In this document: one piece after another, positions 42,278-49,999 of the stretch
How the letters are laid out: each line of letters opens with the position of its first letter
Position numbering within the stretch: position 1 is the stretch's first letter
Source of the DNA: DASWZN01 sp963841635
Lineage (GTDB): Bacteria; Acidobacteriota; Terriglobia; Bryobacterales; Bryobacteraceae
Assembly: GCA_963841635.1 (NCBI GenBank)
Contig: CAWJDO010000003.1
Location: 868,001 to 932,000, forward strand
Length of the DNA stretch: 64,000 nt
Direction: 5' to 3'
Translations under genes and position numbers: made by a program
The notes under the pieces: model-generated
What the model was told of the DNA's origin: nothing
Databases searched by the model: none
What the model saw: only the letters and a program-made list of their open reading frames with translations

Positions 42278-42319
42278 CTCATCAAGTGTCGAATGAAGTT
42301 GTCCAGGCGGGCAAGGCCG
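41942..42319. repeat. 378-bp direct repeat, copy 2
   Basis: This is the partner of 39815-40192, in the same orientation. Together the copies bracket 1,749 bases carrying two cargo genes. Equal length without indels shows a single duplication or recombination event. Confidence 0.92.
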
Positions 42320-43473
42320 CGCTCGAGCTCGTGCATGGAGGTGGCGTAGGAGATGCGGACGTGCCCCTCGATGCCGAAGGCCTCGCCTGGAACCACCGTG
42401 ACGTGCTCGTGCTGGAGCAGGCGCGCGGCGAACTCGAGGGTATCGCGGACTCCGTCTTCGCGCAGCGCCGCGGTCACGTTCGGAAATACGTAGAAAGCGC
42501 CCTGCGGCTCGGTGCACGTGAGTCCAGGAATGGCGCGCACGCGCTGGACGACGAAATCGCGGCGGCGGCGGTACTCGGCGAGCATCTGGGCGACGGAATC
42601 CTGCGGTCCGCGCAACGCTTCGACGGCGGCCTTCTGCGCGATGGAGGTGACGTTCGAGGTGCTCTGGCTCTGGAGCTTGACGACGGCGGCGACCACCGGC
42701 TCGGGGCCGAGAACCCAGCCCACGCGCCAGCCGGTCATGGAGTAAGTCTTCGACACCGAGCCCACCACCAGCACGTTGCGTTTGGCGGCGGGAAGCGAGG
42801 CGGCGGAGAACGGCGCGCCGCGATAGACGAAATGGCAGTAGCACTCGTCGGTGAGCAGGTAGATGCCGCGGCTGGCGGTGAGGTGGTGGATGCGCTCGAA
42901 CTCTTCGGGATCGACGACGGCCCCGGCGGGGTTCGAGGGCGAGTTGACCACCAGGATGCGGGTCCCGTTGCTGAGGTGCGGCTCGATCATGGCGGCGGTC
43001 AGCTTGAAGCCGTTCGCCTCGTCGGGCGGAACGAAGACGCACCTGCCGCCGGCGAAGTTCACCACGTCCTTGAAGGTGACCCAGTAAGGGACAGGGATGA
43101 CGACCTCGTCGCCGGGATTGACGAGCACCTGCATGAGGTCGAAGATGGCCTGCTTGCCACCTACGGCGACGACGCATTCCGCGGGCGAGTAGCCGGTGCT
43201 GAAATCGGCGGCGTGGCGATCGACGATGGCCTTGCGCAGTTCGGGCGTGCCGGCCGAAGACGTGTAGCGGGTGAAGTTCTGCTCGATGGCGCGGACGGCC
43301 GCCTGCTTGATGTTGGCGGGGGTAGGGAAGTCCGGCTCGCCGGGGCCGAAATCGACGATGTCGTGCCCTTCGCGCTTGAGGCGCTCGGCTTCGCTGGCGA
43401 CGCGCATGGTCATCGATACGCTGATGCGCGAGATGCGCTCGGAAAGCTCGCCGGGATCGAACATCGGTGTCAT
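42274..43473 (-). CDS. Pyridoxal-phosphate aminotransferase, AspC-like class I
   Basis: The product has 399 residues from ATG 43473, chosen because it overlaps the coaD stop as ATGA. Fold-type I motifs are FGPGEPDFPTPANIK, YTSSAGTPELRKAI, VNSPSNPAGAVVD (with the Asn contacting PLP), LLTDECYCHFVYRG, and the Schiff-base Lys in GSVSKTYSMTGWRVGW. The C-terminal Arg region HVRISYATSMHELERGLARL is present. It probably transaminates aspartate or prephenate/aromatic amino acids. It originally preceded manA, of which only a truncated copy now follows. Confidence 0.9.
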   Translation of the reverse strand: MTPMFDPGELSERISRISVSMTMRVASEAERLKREGHDIVDFGPGEPDFPTPANIKQAAVRAIEQNFTRYTSSAGTPELRKAIVDRHAADFSTGYSPAECVVAVGGKQAIFDLMQVLVNPGDEVVIPVPYWVTFKDVVNFAGGRCVFVPPDEANGFKLTAAMIEPHLSNGTRILVVNSPSNPAGAVVDPEEFERIHHLTASRGIYLLTDECYCHFVYRGAPFSAASLPAAKRNVLVVGSVSKTYSMTGWRVGWVLGPEPVVAAVVKLQSQSTSNVTSIAQKAAVEALRGPQDSVAQMLAEYRRRRDFVVQRVRAIPGLTCTEPQGAFYVFPNVTAALREDGVRDTLEFAARLLQHEHVTVVPGEAFGIEGHVRISYATSMHELERGLARLDNFIRHLMR

Positions 43474-43967
43474 CGGCCGTTCAGAACGCGGTTCCTGAGC
43501 CGCACCTCGACCGAGGGCGGCACCAGTCCGGAAATGTTGCCGCCCAGGCCGATCACCTGCTTGACCAGGCGGGAACTGATGAACGAGTACTCTTCCTTGG
43601 CCATCAGGAAGACGGTCTCGATGGCGGGGCAAAGGCGACGGTTCATGAGCGCCATCTGCAGTTCGTATTCGTAGTCGGAGATGGCGCGTATGCCGCGCAG
43701 GATGACGCTGGCGCCCTTCTGCCCGGCGAATTGAACGAGCAGGCCGTTGAAAGAATCCACCTCGACGGTGGGGTAAACGCTGACCACCTCGCGCAGCATT
43801 TCGATGCGCTCTTCGACCGTGAAGAGCGGCTCCTTCTCCTCGTTGCGCAGGATGGCGACGATCAGGCGGTCGCAGAGCTTTGCGCCGCGCTCGATGAGGT
43901 CGAGGTGGCCGTTCGTGATCGGGTCAAAAGAGCCCGGGTAGAGCGCGATTACGCGATGCGGCGTCAT
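43470..43967 (-). CDS. coaD: Phosphopantetheine adenylyltransferase
   Basis: This 165-residue enzyme catalyses the fourth step of coenzyme A synthesis (4'-phosphopantetheine plus ATP to dephospho-CoA). The nucleotidyltransferase motif ALYPGSFDPITNGHLDLI (T/HxGH) is at residues 8-25. The late motif EYSFISSRLVKQVIGLGGNI (ISSR) is near residue 125. Length is typical. It starts directly after the deacetylase stop (next base) and overlaps the aminotransferase start by four bases, making a tight minus-strand operon. Confidence 0.96.
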   Translation of the reverse strand: MTPHRVIALYPGSFDPITNGHLDLIERGAKLCDRLIVAILRNEEKEPLFTVEERIEMLREVVSVYPTVEVDSFNGLLVQFAGQKGASVILRGIRAISDYEYELQMALMNRRLCPAIETVFLMAKEEYSFISSRLVKQVIGLGGNISGLVPPSVEVRLRNRVLNGR

Positions 43968-44864
43968 CTATGGGATCTGCTGTTTCGATTGTAGCGCAGC
44001 CCTAATCTGCTTCCAGCCCACCAACGTAATGTGATTCTCTTCGAGAGCCTTCTTGAACTCGGGGCTGGTGGCGGCGTCGAAATCGCGCTGGCGCCAGGCG
44101 CTGCCGTAGGGCGCGTCGCCCATGATCGCCTGCAACTCGGCGTCATCGAATCCCAGGTGCACGATCAGTTCAGTGAGGCCCGGCTTGAGCGACTGGATCT
44201 GGTGGACGTACCAGTCCTTCCAGTTCTCGGGCTTGACGCCTGCCCCGGCGATCAGAATCGTATCGGGAACGATGTCGTTGTCCGCGATCGCGGCGTACCG
44301 CGTGGCCAGGAAAGGAATGCCGTATTCGTGGGCCAGCTTGACATAGACGGCAAAGAGGCGGGGCGCTAACACCGTGCCCATGTGACTGTCCAGGTGAGTG
44401 GGATGGATGCCCGCCTTCAGCGCACGATCGATTTGCGCTCGGATTTCGATCTCCACTTCTTCGGGCTTCGCGTTCTTGATTACGGGAGCGGCCTCGGCCC
44501 AGAAATATCCGTCCGGATCGAGAAGACTGCGCAGATCGTGCCCGATGGCTACGGGCCCCCAGCGGTAGGTCTTCCACTCACTGGTCAGCGTGAGGTGCAG
44601 GCCGAGGTCGGCACCGGGATGCGTTTTGGCGTAGGCCGCCACCTCGGTGAGCCAGGGGCAGGGCACCATGATGCTGGCGGAGGTGACGGCTCCGCTGTCG
44701 AGCGCCGCGAAACTCGCGCGGTCCACCGAGTGGCTCACTGCCAGGTCGTCCGCGTGGATGATGAGGAGTTTGGCGTCGGCGGGATAGCCCAGGCGCTCCG
44801 CGGCGTTCTTGCCGGCAGCGGCGGCGAGGGCGCAGGTCAGGAGGGCGAGAAATAGGAGTCTCAC
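43968..44864 (-). CDS. ChbG/YdjC-family carbohydrate deacetylase, exported
   Basis: This 298-residue protein has a signal peptide (RLLFLALLTCALAAAAG) and the YdjC/ChbG fold: LLIIHADDLAVSHSVD (catalytic Asp and metal Asp, near residue 36), ADLGLHLTLTSEW, PTHLDSHMGTVLAPR with metal His residues near 157, and LTELIVHLGFDDAEL. Relatives deacetylate chitooligosaccharides or other acetylated sugars. The chitin locus starts 2.4 kb away, so a chitin-related role is possible but not shown. It is the first gene of the coaD-aminotransferase operon. Confidence 0.82.
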   Translation of the reverse strand: MRLLFLALLTCALAAAAGKNAAERLGYPADAKLLIIHADDLAVSHSVDRASFAALDSGAVTSASIMVPCPWLTEVAAYAKTHPGADLGLHLTLTSEWKTYRWGPVAIGHDLRSLLDPDGYFWAEAAPVIKNAKPEEVEIEIRAQIDRALKAGIHPTHLDSHMGTVLAPRLFAVYVKLAHEYGIPFLATRYAAIADNDIVPDTILIAGAGVKPENWKDWYVHQIQSLKPGLTELIVHLGFDDAELQAIMGDAPYGSAWRQRDFDAATSPEFKKALEENHITLVGWKQIRAALQSKQQIP

Positions 44865-44898
44865 TCACTTATCGTCGCACTGAACGCGCGGAGGCGGG

Positions 44899-44929
44899 GT
44901 CCGCTCCCTGACGGTCGCGGTTCGGTGCT
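44899..44929. repeat. Dispersed repeat family 1, single copy
   Basis: The element GTCCGCTCCCTGACGGTCGC continuing GGTTCGGTGCT lies in the 74-base gap between the deacetylase and the wHTH-like gene. This is the cleanest single copy in the window. Confidence 0.85.
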
Positions 44930-44938
44930 GAGGGCGGG

Positions 44939-46174
44939 CTACCAGAAGTGGCTGGCTACAACCGTCGGCGAGGCGGGGACGCCGGAAATCACTTTTACGT
45001 GGAGAACGAGCTGCATGTTCTTGTTCTGCCAGCCGGGGGGAGCGCCGTGCAGGGCATCTCTCAGCAGGTCGGGATTGGTCACCAGTTCGCCGGCGGCGTC
45101 GGTGCCGTATTGCGTGATGCCCGAAATCTCCACCAGCATGGCGTGGGTGTCGGGATGGAAGACGCGGGTCAGCAGGGCGTAATCCTCCGTAGTCCTGCGG
45201 TCGGGGGGCAGATTCGGCAGCGACCACTTGGTGGGGGTGCCGTTGTCGGTGATCACCACGGGCAGGCGGGATGCGTCGATGAAGAAGCGCATCTGGCTGC
45301 TGATCTCGCGCCAGCGCGTTAATGAATAGCCGACGAAGATGGCGGGGGCTCCCCGCAGGTCGGAGAAGGTGACGGTATTGCCGACGCGCACGCGATAAGG
45401 CCGCTCCATGCGGGTGAGCATGGCGACCAGGCGGGAGGTGGCGATCAGGTCACCGCCGCCGACAAACTGGTCCGTCAACTGCACGAAGTCCTCGGCGCGG
45501 GGCGGCTGCGTGATGTTGGGGTCGCGATTCAGGTTCCAGACGGGAACGAAGGCGGCGCAGATAAGCACGGGCGCCTTGTCGTTCAGGACCGGAGCCCAGA
45601 ACTGGTCTAGCGTAGGATTGCCGGCGCGGCCGAACCAGGAGAGCGCGAGGGCGGCGAGCGCAACCAGCAGGGCTGCACCGAGCATCCATTTCAACCACCC
45701 GGGGTGAGTTCGGGTCGATTCGGGCGGCGCGAGGACCGGCACTGGCCGCGGCGCCTCCGGGGTGGCGGCGGAGGCACTGGCGGGCGCCGGGCGGAATTCG
45801 GGCACGTAGGTTCCGAAGGGCAGCTCGATCCGCAGGGGGTCCTGCGCGCCCTCGGTGGAGTAGTAGAGGCCCAGCCTCTTACGGACCTCGCCCGCCTTCA
45901 CGCGTACCGTGGCGTCGTCGCTGGGATCGTAGTCGGCCGTCCGGCCGAACACGTCGATCCCTATGGTGCGTTCTTTGAGCAGGTCGCCGTGGCCGCCGAG
46001 GGTGTTCTCGATGACGTAGCGGAGGAATTCCTGGCTGCGCTTGCTGGAGCGGAACTCGTGGCTGGCAAGCACACGTTCGAGTTCCTCGCGAACGGCCTCG
46101 GGCGCGACGCGCGAGGGCCGAAACTCCTCCGTCCCCTTCGCGTGGGACGCGTTGGGGGTCTGCCCTTCACCCAT
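44939..46174 (-). CDS. Acidobacterial wHTH-like membrane protein, unknown function
   Basis: The product has 411 residues from ATG 46174. The N-terminal about 110 residues carry SSKRSQEFLRYVIENTLGGH, then LLKERTIGIDVFGRTADYDP and DDATVRVKAGEVRKRLGLYY, a domain frequent in Acidobacteriota and probably DNA-binding. A Pro/Ala linker, one membrane helix (WMLGAALLVALAALALSWFG) and an extracytoplasmic domain of about 230 residues follow (PVLICAAFVPVWNLNRDPNI). The layout suggests a one-component membrane signal transducer, but no ligand or target is known. Its promoter lies in the 203-base gap facing the chitin operon. Confidence 0.7.
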   Translation of the reverse strand: MGEGQTPNASHAKGTEEFRPSRVAPEAVREELERVLASHEFRSSKRSQEFLRYVIENTLGGHGDLLKERTIGIDVFGRTADYDPSDDATVRVKAGEVRKRLGLYYSTEGAQDPLRIELPFGTYVPEFRPAPASASAATPEAPRPVPVLAPPESTRTHPGWLKWMLGAALLVALAALALSWFGRAGNPTLDQFWAPVLNDKAPVLICAAFVPVWNLNRDPNITQPPRAEDFVQLTDQFVGGGDLIATSRLVAMLTRMERPYRVRVGNTVTFSDLRGAPAIFVGYSLTRWREISSQMRFFIDASRLPVVITDNGTPTKWSLPNLPPDRRTTEDYALLTRVFHPDTHAMLVEISGITQYGTDAAGELVTNPDLLRDALHGAPPGWQNKNMQLVLHVKVISGVPASPTVVASHFW

Positions 46175-46262
46175 GGAAGACTGCCTCTCCACCCGAAACC
46201 TATCCGATCTTAGCACGCGCCCAATCTTCCGAAAGTAAAGACCCTACGTATGTTCGGTGGGC

Positions 46263-46311
46263 GTAACAAACGGAGCATAACGTTTCCACAACCGTTGTGA
46301 ACTGGACAGGC
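46263..46311 (+). promoter_or_regulatory. Conserved chitin-locus upstream element, copy A
   Basis: It starts GTAACAAACGGAGCATAACG and ends CAACCGTTGTGAACTGGACA-GGC. It includes the palindrome ACAACCGTTGT. It lies 65 bases before the MFS transporter start. Copies B (53908-53957) and C (61286-61334) align with almost no gaps. The GAACTGGAC-nn-GC end has the GG-N10-GC spacing of sigma-54 promoters in B and C; in A the first G is replaced by T. Confidence 0.6.
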
Positions 46312-46376
46312 TGCCCATCCCAAGCCACCATCGCTAGGAGCGGTCAGGCAGTGTATGTTCCTGACCGGACGACACA

Positions 46377-47693
46377 ATGGCAAGCGCCACGAAGCCCGGC
46401 CGCACCCACCCCGCCCGTTGGGTGCCGACGCTGTACTTCGCGGAAGGCGTGCCCTTCTTCGCGGTGGCGCTGATCGCGGGGATCCTCTATAAGCGGCTTG
46501 GCCTGCGCAACGACGTCATCACGTTCTATACCAGCTTTCTACTACTGCCGTGGTCGCTTAAACCGCTGTGGAGCCCGCTCATCGAGATGTTCAAGACCAA
46601 GAAGTTCTTCGTGGTCTTCCTGGAGCTTGCGGGCGGTCTGAGCCTGGCGCTGGTGGCGCTGTGCCTGCCGCTGCCGGGCTATTTCGGGTACTCGCTGGCT
46701 CTGCTGGCCGTGGTGGCTTTCTGCTCTTCGACCCACGACATTGCCGCCGATGGCGTCTATATCGCCAGCCTGTCCCCCAAGGAGCAGGCGGCGTACACGG
46801 GATGGCAGGGCGGTTTCTACAACGCCGCGCGCTTTTTTTCGCAGGGCGGTCTGATCATCCTGGCCGGATACCTCGAGGTTCGGCTGGGCGTGCCGCGCGC
46901 GTGGATGACGATCTTCGCGGCCATGGGACTCATCCTCATGGCGCTGAGCATCTACCACTCGCAAGTGCTGCCGAGGGGCGGGGCGGAGAGGCGGTCGGAA
47001 AGCGTTCACCAGGTAGTCACCACCTTCCGGGAGGTGGTAGTCAGCTTCTTCAAAAAGCCGAACATTCTGCTGCTGCTGCTCTTCATCCTGTTGTACCGCG
47101 CCGGCGAGGGCCAGATCGTCAAGATCGGGCCTCTGTTTCTGGTGGATCACCGTTCGGCGGGTGGCCTGGGCCTGACCACGGACCAGTTCGGCACTATCTA
47201 CGGCACGTTCGGGACGGTGGCCTTCGTGGTGGGGAGCATTCTGGGGGGCTACTTCACTTCCTGGCTGGGCCTGAAGCGCGCGCTGCTGCCGCTGGTCTGC
47301 GCGATGAATTTCCCCAACCTGGCCTATGTGTACCTGAGCACGTCGCTGCCGACCAGCCACCTCGCGATCACCGGGGCGTTGTGCGTGGAGATGTTCGGAT
47401 ACGGCTTTGGCTTCGTGGGCGTGATCCTGCTCATGATGCAAGAGATCGCGCCGGGCAAATACCAGACGGCGCACTACGCGTTCGCGAATTCGCTGATGAA
47501 CCTGGGACTGCTCATCCCGGGCACAGTGAGCGGCAAGATCCAGGTGGCGGTGGGCTACCGGAATTTCTTTGTGTGGGCGCTGCTGTCCGCGATCCCGGCC
47601 TTGATTCTGTCCAGGCTGATTCCGATCCGGGGAGGCGCGAGCACGGCACCCGTGGCGCCTGAGGAGCAGCCGGCGCAGGTGGAGACTCGCTAA
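46377..47693 (+). CDS. MFS permease, AmpG-like, probable amino-sugar or oligosaccharide transporter
   Basis: This 438-residue major-facilitator protein has about 12 hydrophobic helices. The early YFAEGVPFFAVALIAGILYK, LRNDVITFYTSFLLLPWSLK and LWSPLIEMFKTKKFFVV segments fit the AmpG/SLC33 branch, which imports muropeptides or related sugars. It is the first gene of the operon with the sugar nucleotidyltransferase/mutase fusion, chitobiose phosphorylase and chitinase, so import of GlcNAc or chitobiose is the likely role. Substrate specificity is inferred from context only. Confidence 0.8.
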   Translation: MASATKPGRTHPARWVPTLYFAEGVPFFAVALIAGILYKRLGLRNDVITFYTSFLLLPWSLKPLWSPLIEMFKTKKFFVVFLELAGGLSLALVALCLPLPGYFGYSLALLAVVAFCSSTHDIAADGVYIASLSPKEQAAYTGWQGGFYNAARFFSQGGLIILAGYLEVRLGVPRAWMTIFAAMGLILMALSIYHSQVLPRGGAERRSESVHQVVTTFREVVVSFFKKPNILLLLLFILLYRAGEGQIVKIGPLFLVDHRSAGGLGLTTDQFGTIYGTFGTVAFVVGSILGGYFTSWLGLKRALLPLVCAMNFPNLAYVYLSTSLPTSHLAITGALCVEMFGYGFGFVGVILLMMQEIAPGKYQTAHYAFANSLMNLGLLIPGTVSGKIQVAVGYRNFFVWALLSAIPALILSRLIPIRGGASTAPVAPEEQPAQVETR

Positions 47694-47700
47694 AAACATT

Positions 47701-47780
47701 GGCCACGAATGAACACGAATGAACACGAATGGGAAAACGCAAGAATTCTTATTCGTGTGCATTCGTGTTCATTCGTGGCC
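47701..47780. repeat. Dispersed palindrome family 3 hairpin inside the chitin operon
   Basis: GGCCACGAATGAACACGAAT (47701-47720) and its reverse complement (47761-47780) form arms that extend to 30 bases with one mismatch. The whole 80-base hairpin lies between the MFS gene and the fused mutase gene. Another partial ATTCGTGGC supplies the GTG start of the next gene. Confidence 0.88.
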
Positions 47781-47807
47781 TAAGTTGTTTGTTTGCTTGG
47801 AGCATTC

Positions 47808-49991
47808 GTGGCACAGACTTTGAGTGAGGTTGTCGAGACGCCGGCCGCCGTTGCGGAGACTAAGGCCATCATTCTGGCGGCGGGGAAGCATACGCTTGCG
47901 GCGGATGGACGGCCGCTGGTACTCCAGCCTTTGGGTGACCGCGCGATCCTTGATTGCGTTTTGGAGAATGCGCTCGGCGTGGTTGGGCCTGACGATGTTT
48001 ACGTCGTGGTCGGTTACAGGCAGGAGGAAGTGCGGGCGCACCTGGGCGACAAGGTCCACTATGTCTGCCAGGAGGAGCCTTTGGGCACGGGCCACGCGGC
48101 GTTGCAGGCTTTGCCTTTGTTACGGGATTTCCGCGGGAGCCTGCTCATTCTCTACGGCGACACTCCGCTGTTCCGCCCGGCTTCGATCCGCGGATTGCTC
48201 AACCGGCACCGGCTGAAGAAGGCGGACCTGACGCTGCTGACGGCGGTTGTGGACCGGCCCCTTCCCTACGGGCGGATCGTGCGGGATACCGCGGGAGACA
48301 TTGTCGACATCATCGAGGACACCGAGGCGTCGGCTTCGGTCCGCGAGATCCGCGAAGTGAACGTGGGCGCGTATGTGGTGGATGCCGGCGCCATCTCGCC
48401 TGCAAACCGGCTGACGGACTGGGTTCACGAGTTGATCCGGGCGGGCCGGCGCGTCGAAAGCTACCGGCTCTACGACCAGGACGAAGTGCAGGGCATCAAC
48501 ACGGCGGCGGACCTGGCACGGGCCGAATTCATTCTCGAGAAGCGGCTGTTCCGGCCGCGGCGGCAGGAGGAAGCGAACCTGGTCACGTTCGGCACCGGCG
48601 GCTGGCGGGCCATCATCGGCGAAGGTTTCACCATGCACAACGTGCGCCGGCTCAGCCAGGCTCTCGCCAACGGGATCACGCGCCAGGGCGAGGAGAAGCG
48701 CGGGGTCATCGTCGGGTTCGACCGGCGCTTTCTCTCGAAGCAGGCCGCCGAGGCCGCGGCCGAGGTGTTTGCCGGCAACAACATTCCCACCATTCTGCTG
48801 AGCGAAGACGCGCCCACGCCGCTCATCACCTATGCCACAGCGAAGCGCGGATCGGCGTATGGCCTGGCGTTCACGGCCAGCCACAATCCTCCGGAGTGGA
48901 ACGGGCTGAAGGTATTTCACGGCGATGGATCGCTGCTGCTCGACGACGAAACGCGGGCGATCGAGAACGAGACCAACGCGCTCGATTTCGACCATGTCAT
49001 CAAGCTGGAACTGGACCTGGCGCTCGAGGCCGGCGTCGTCGAGCGGCACGACTTCACCAACGAGTATGTGGACGCGGTGGAGAAGCTCATCGACCTGAAC
49101 GCGATCCGCGAGGCGGGGCTGAACGTGATTGTGGACCCGATGTACGGCGTGGGCCAGCTCACTTTGGGGACGGTGCTGACGGAGGCCCGCTGCCGGGTGA
49201 CCTTCATCAACGACCGGCACAATCCGCTGTTCGGCGGCCGCTCGCCCGCTCCCAATCTCGAGGCGCTGCGGCTGCTCACGTCCCACATGCTGGACTACAA
49301 ATACGATCTTGGCCTGGCGATGGACGGGGACGCAGACCGCATCGCGATCGTGGACGAGCGCGGCGAATACATCCCCATCAACGACGTTCTGGTGCTGCTC
49401 TATTGGTACCTGCACGAGGTGCGCGGGGAGCGGGGCGGCGTGGTGCGAAATCTGGCGACCACGCACCTGCTGGACCGGCTGGCGGCCAAGCTGGGCGAAA
49501 AATGCTACGAGGTCCCGGTGGGCTTCAAGCACATCACGGCGGCGATGGAGGAGCACAACGCGCTGCTGGGCGGCGAGTCCTCGGGCGGGTTGACCATCCG
49601 CGGGCACATTCTGGGCAAGGACGGAATTTTCGCTTCGGCGCTGGTGGTGGAAATGCTGGCGCGCACGGGCCAGAAGATCTCTCCGCTGCTTGAACGGGTG
49701 CGGGAGATCACGGGGCGGCTCTACGATTTCGAGGAGAGCATGCCGGCCACGCCCGAGATGCGGATCGTGGTCCCGCGGCGGCTGAAGGAAGCGCCGTGCG
49801 GGCATATCGGGCCGTACCCGGTGATCGGGATCTCGCACATGGACGGCACGAAGCTGACGCTCGAGAACGACAACTGGGCGCTGCTGAGGTTCTCCGGGAC
49901 TGAGCCGGTGCTGCGGCTTGCGGTGGAAGCCGATTCGCCGGTGAAGGCGCAGGAACTGCTGCGCTGGCTGAGGCAGTTCGTGTCGGTGTGA
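47808..49991 (+). CDS. Fused sugar nucleotidyltransferase and phosphohexomutase
   Basis: The product has 727 residues from GTG 47808. Residues 15-235 are a GlmU-like nucleotidyltransferase (CQEEPLGTGHAAL, LILYGDTPL, VNVGAYVVDA). However, the signature loop reads AAGKHTLAADGRPLVL instead of the usual AAGxGTRM...PK, so the key Arg and Lys are gone. Residues 265-727 are an alpha-D-phosphohexomutase: phospho-Ser in FTASHNPPEWNG (about 357), metal loop MDGDADRIAIVD, sugar loop LLGGESSGGLTIRG, phosphate loop LLRFSGTEPVLRLA. With the phosphorylase next door, conversion of GlcNAc-1-P to GlcNAc-6-P is the expected role. Confidence 0.85.
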   Translation: MAQTLSEVVETPAAVAETKAIILAAGKHTLAADGRPLVLQPLGDRAILDCVLENALGVVGPDDVYVVVGYRQEEVRAHLGDKVHYVCQEEPLGTGHAALQALPLLRDFRGSLLILYGDTPLFRPASIRGLLNRHRLKKADLTLLTAVVDRPLPYGRIVRDTAGDIVDIIEDTEASASVREIREVNVGAYVVDAGAISPANRLTDWVHELIRAGRRVESYRLYDQDEVQGINTAADLARAEFILEKRLFRPRRQEEANLVTFGTGGWRAIIGEGFTMHNVRRLSQALANGITRQGEEKRGVIVGFDRRFLSKQAAEAAAEVFAGNNIPTILLSEDAPTPLITYATAKRGSAYGLAFTASHNPPEWNGLKVFHGDGSLLLDDETRAIENETNALDFDHVIKLELDLALEAGVVERHDFTNEYVDAVEKLIDLNAIREAGLNVIVDPMYGVGQLTLGTVLTEARCRVTFINDRHNPLFGGRSPAPNLEALRLLTSHMLDYKYDLGLAMDGDADRIAIVDERGEYIPINDVLVLLYWYLHEVRGERGGVVRNLATTHLLDRLAAKLGEKCYEVPVGFKHITAAMEEHNALLGGESSGGLTIRGHILGKDGIFASALVVEMLARTGQKISPLLERVREITGRLYDFEESMPATPEMRIVVPRRLKEAPCGHIGPYPVIGISHMDGTKLTLENDNWALLRFSGTEPVLRLAVEADSPVKAQELLRWLRQFVSV

Positions 49992-49999
49992 GGTGAGAC

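Noticed and set aside
42286..43674. 462-codon plus-strand open frame over the aminotransferase
   Set aside because: It is antisense to a complete PLP aminotransferase. The composition is a reverse-complement shadow.
46263..46311. Calling element A a definite sigma-54 promoter
   Set aside because: The first G of the -24 GG is T in copy A and an ECF-type or operator reading fits as well, so it is kept only as a shared element.
48120..49838. 572-codon minus-strand open frame over the mutase fusion
   Set aside because: It is antisense to phosphohexomutase motifs and has no family similarity visible.
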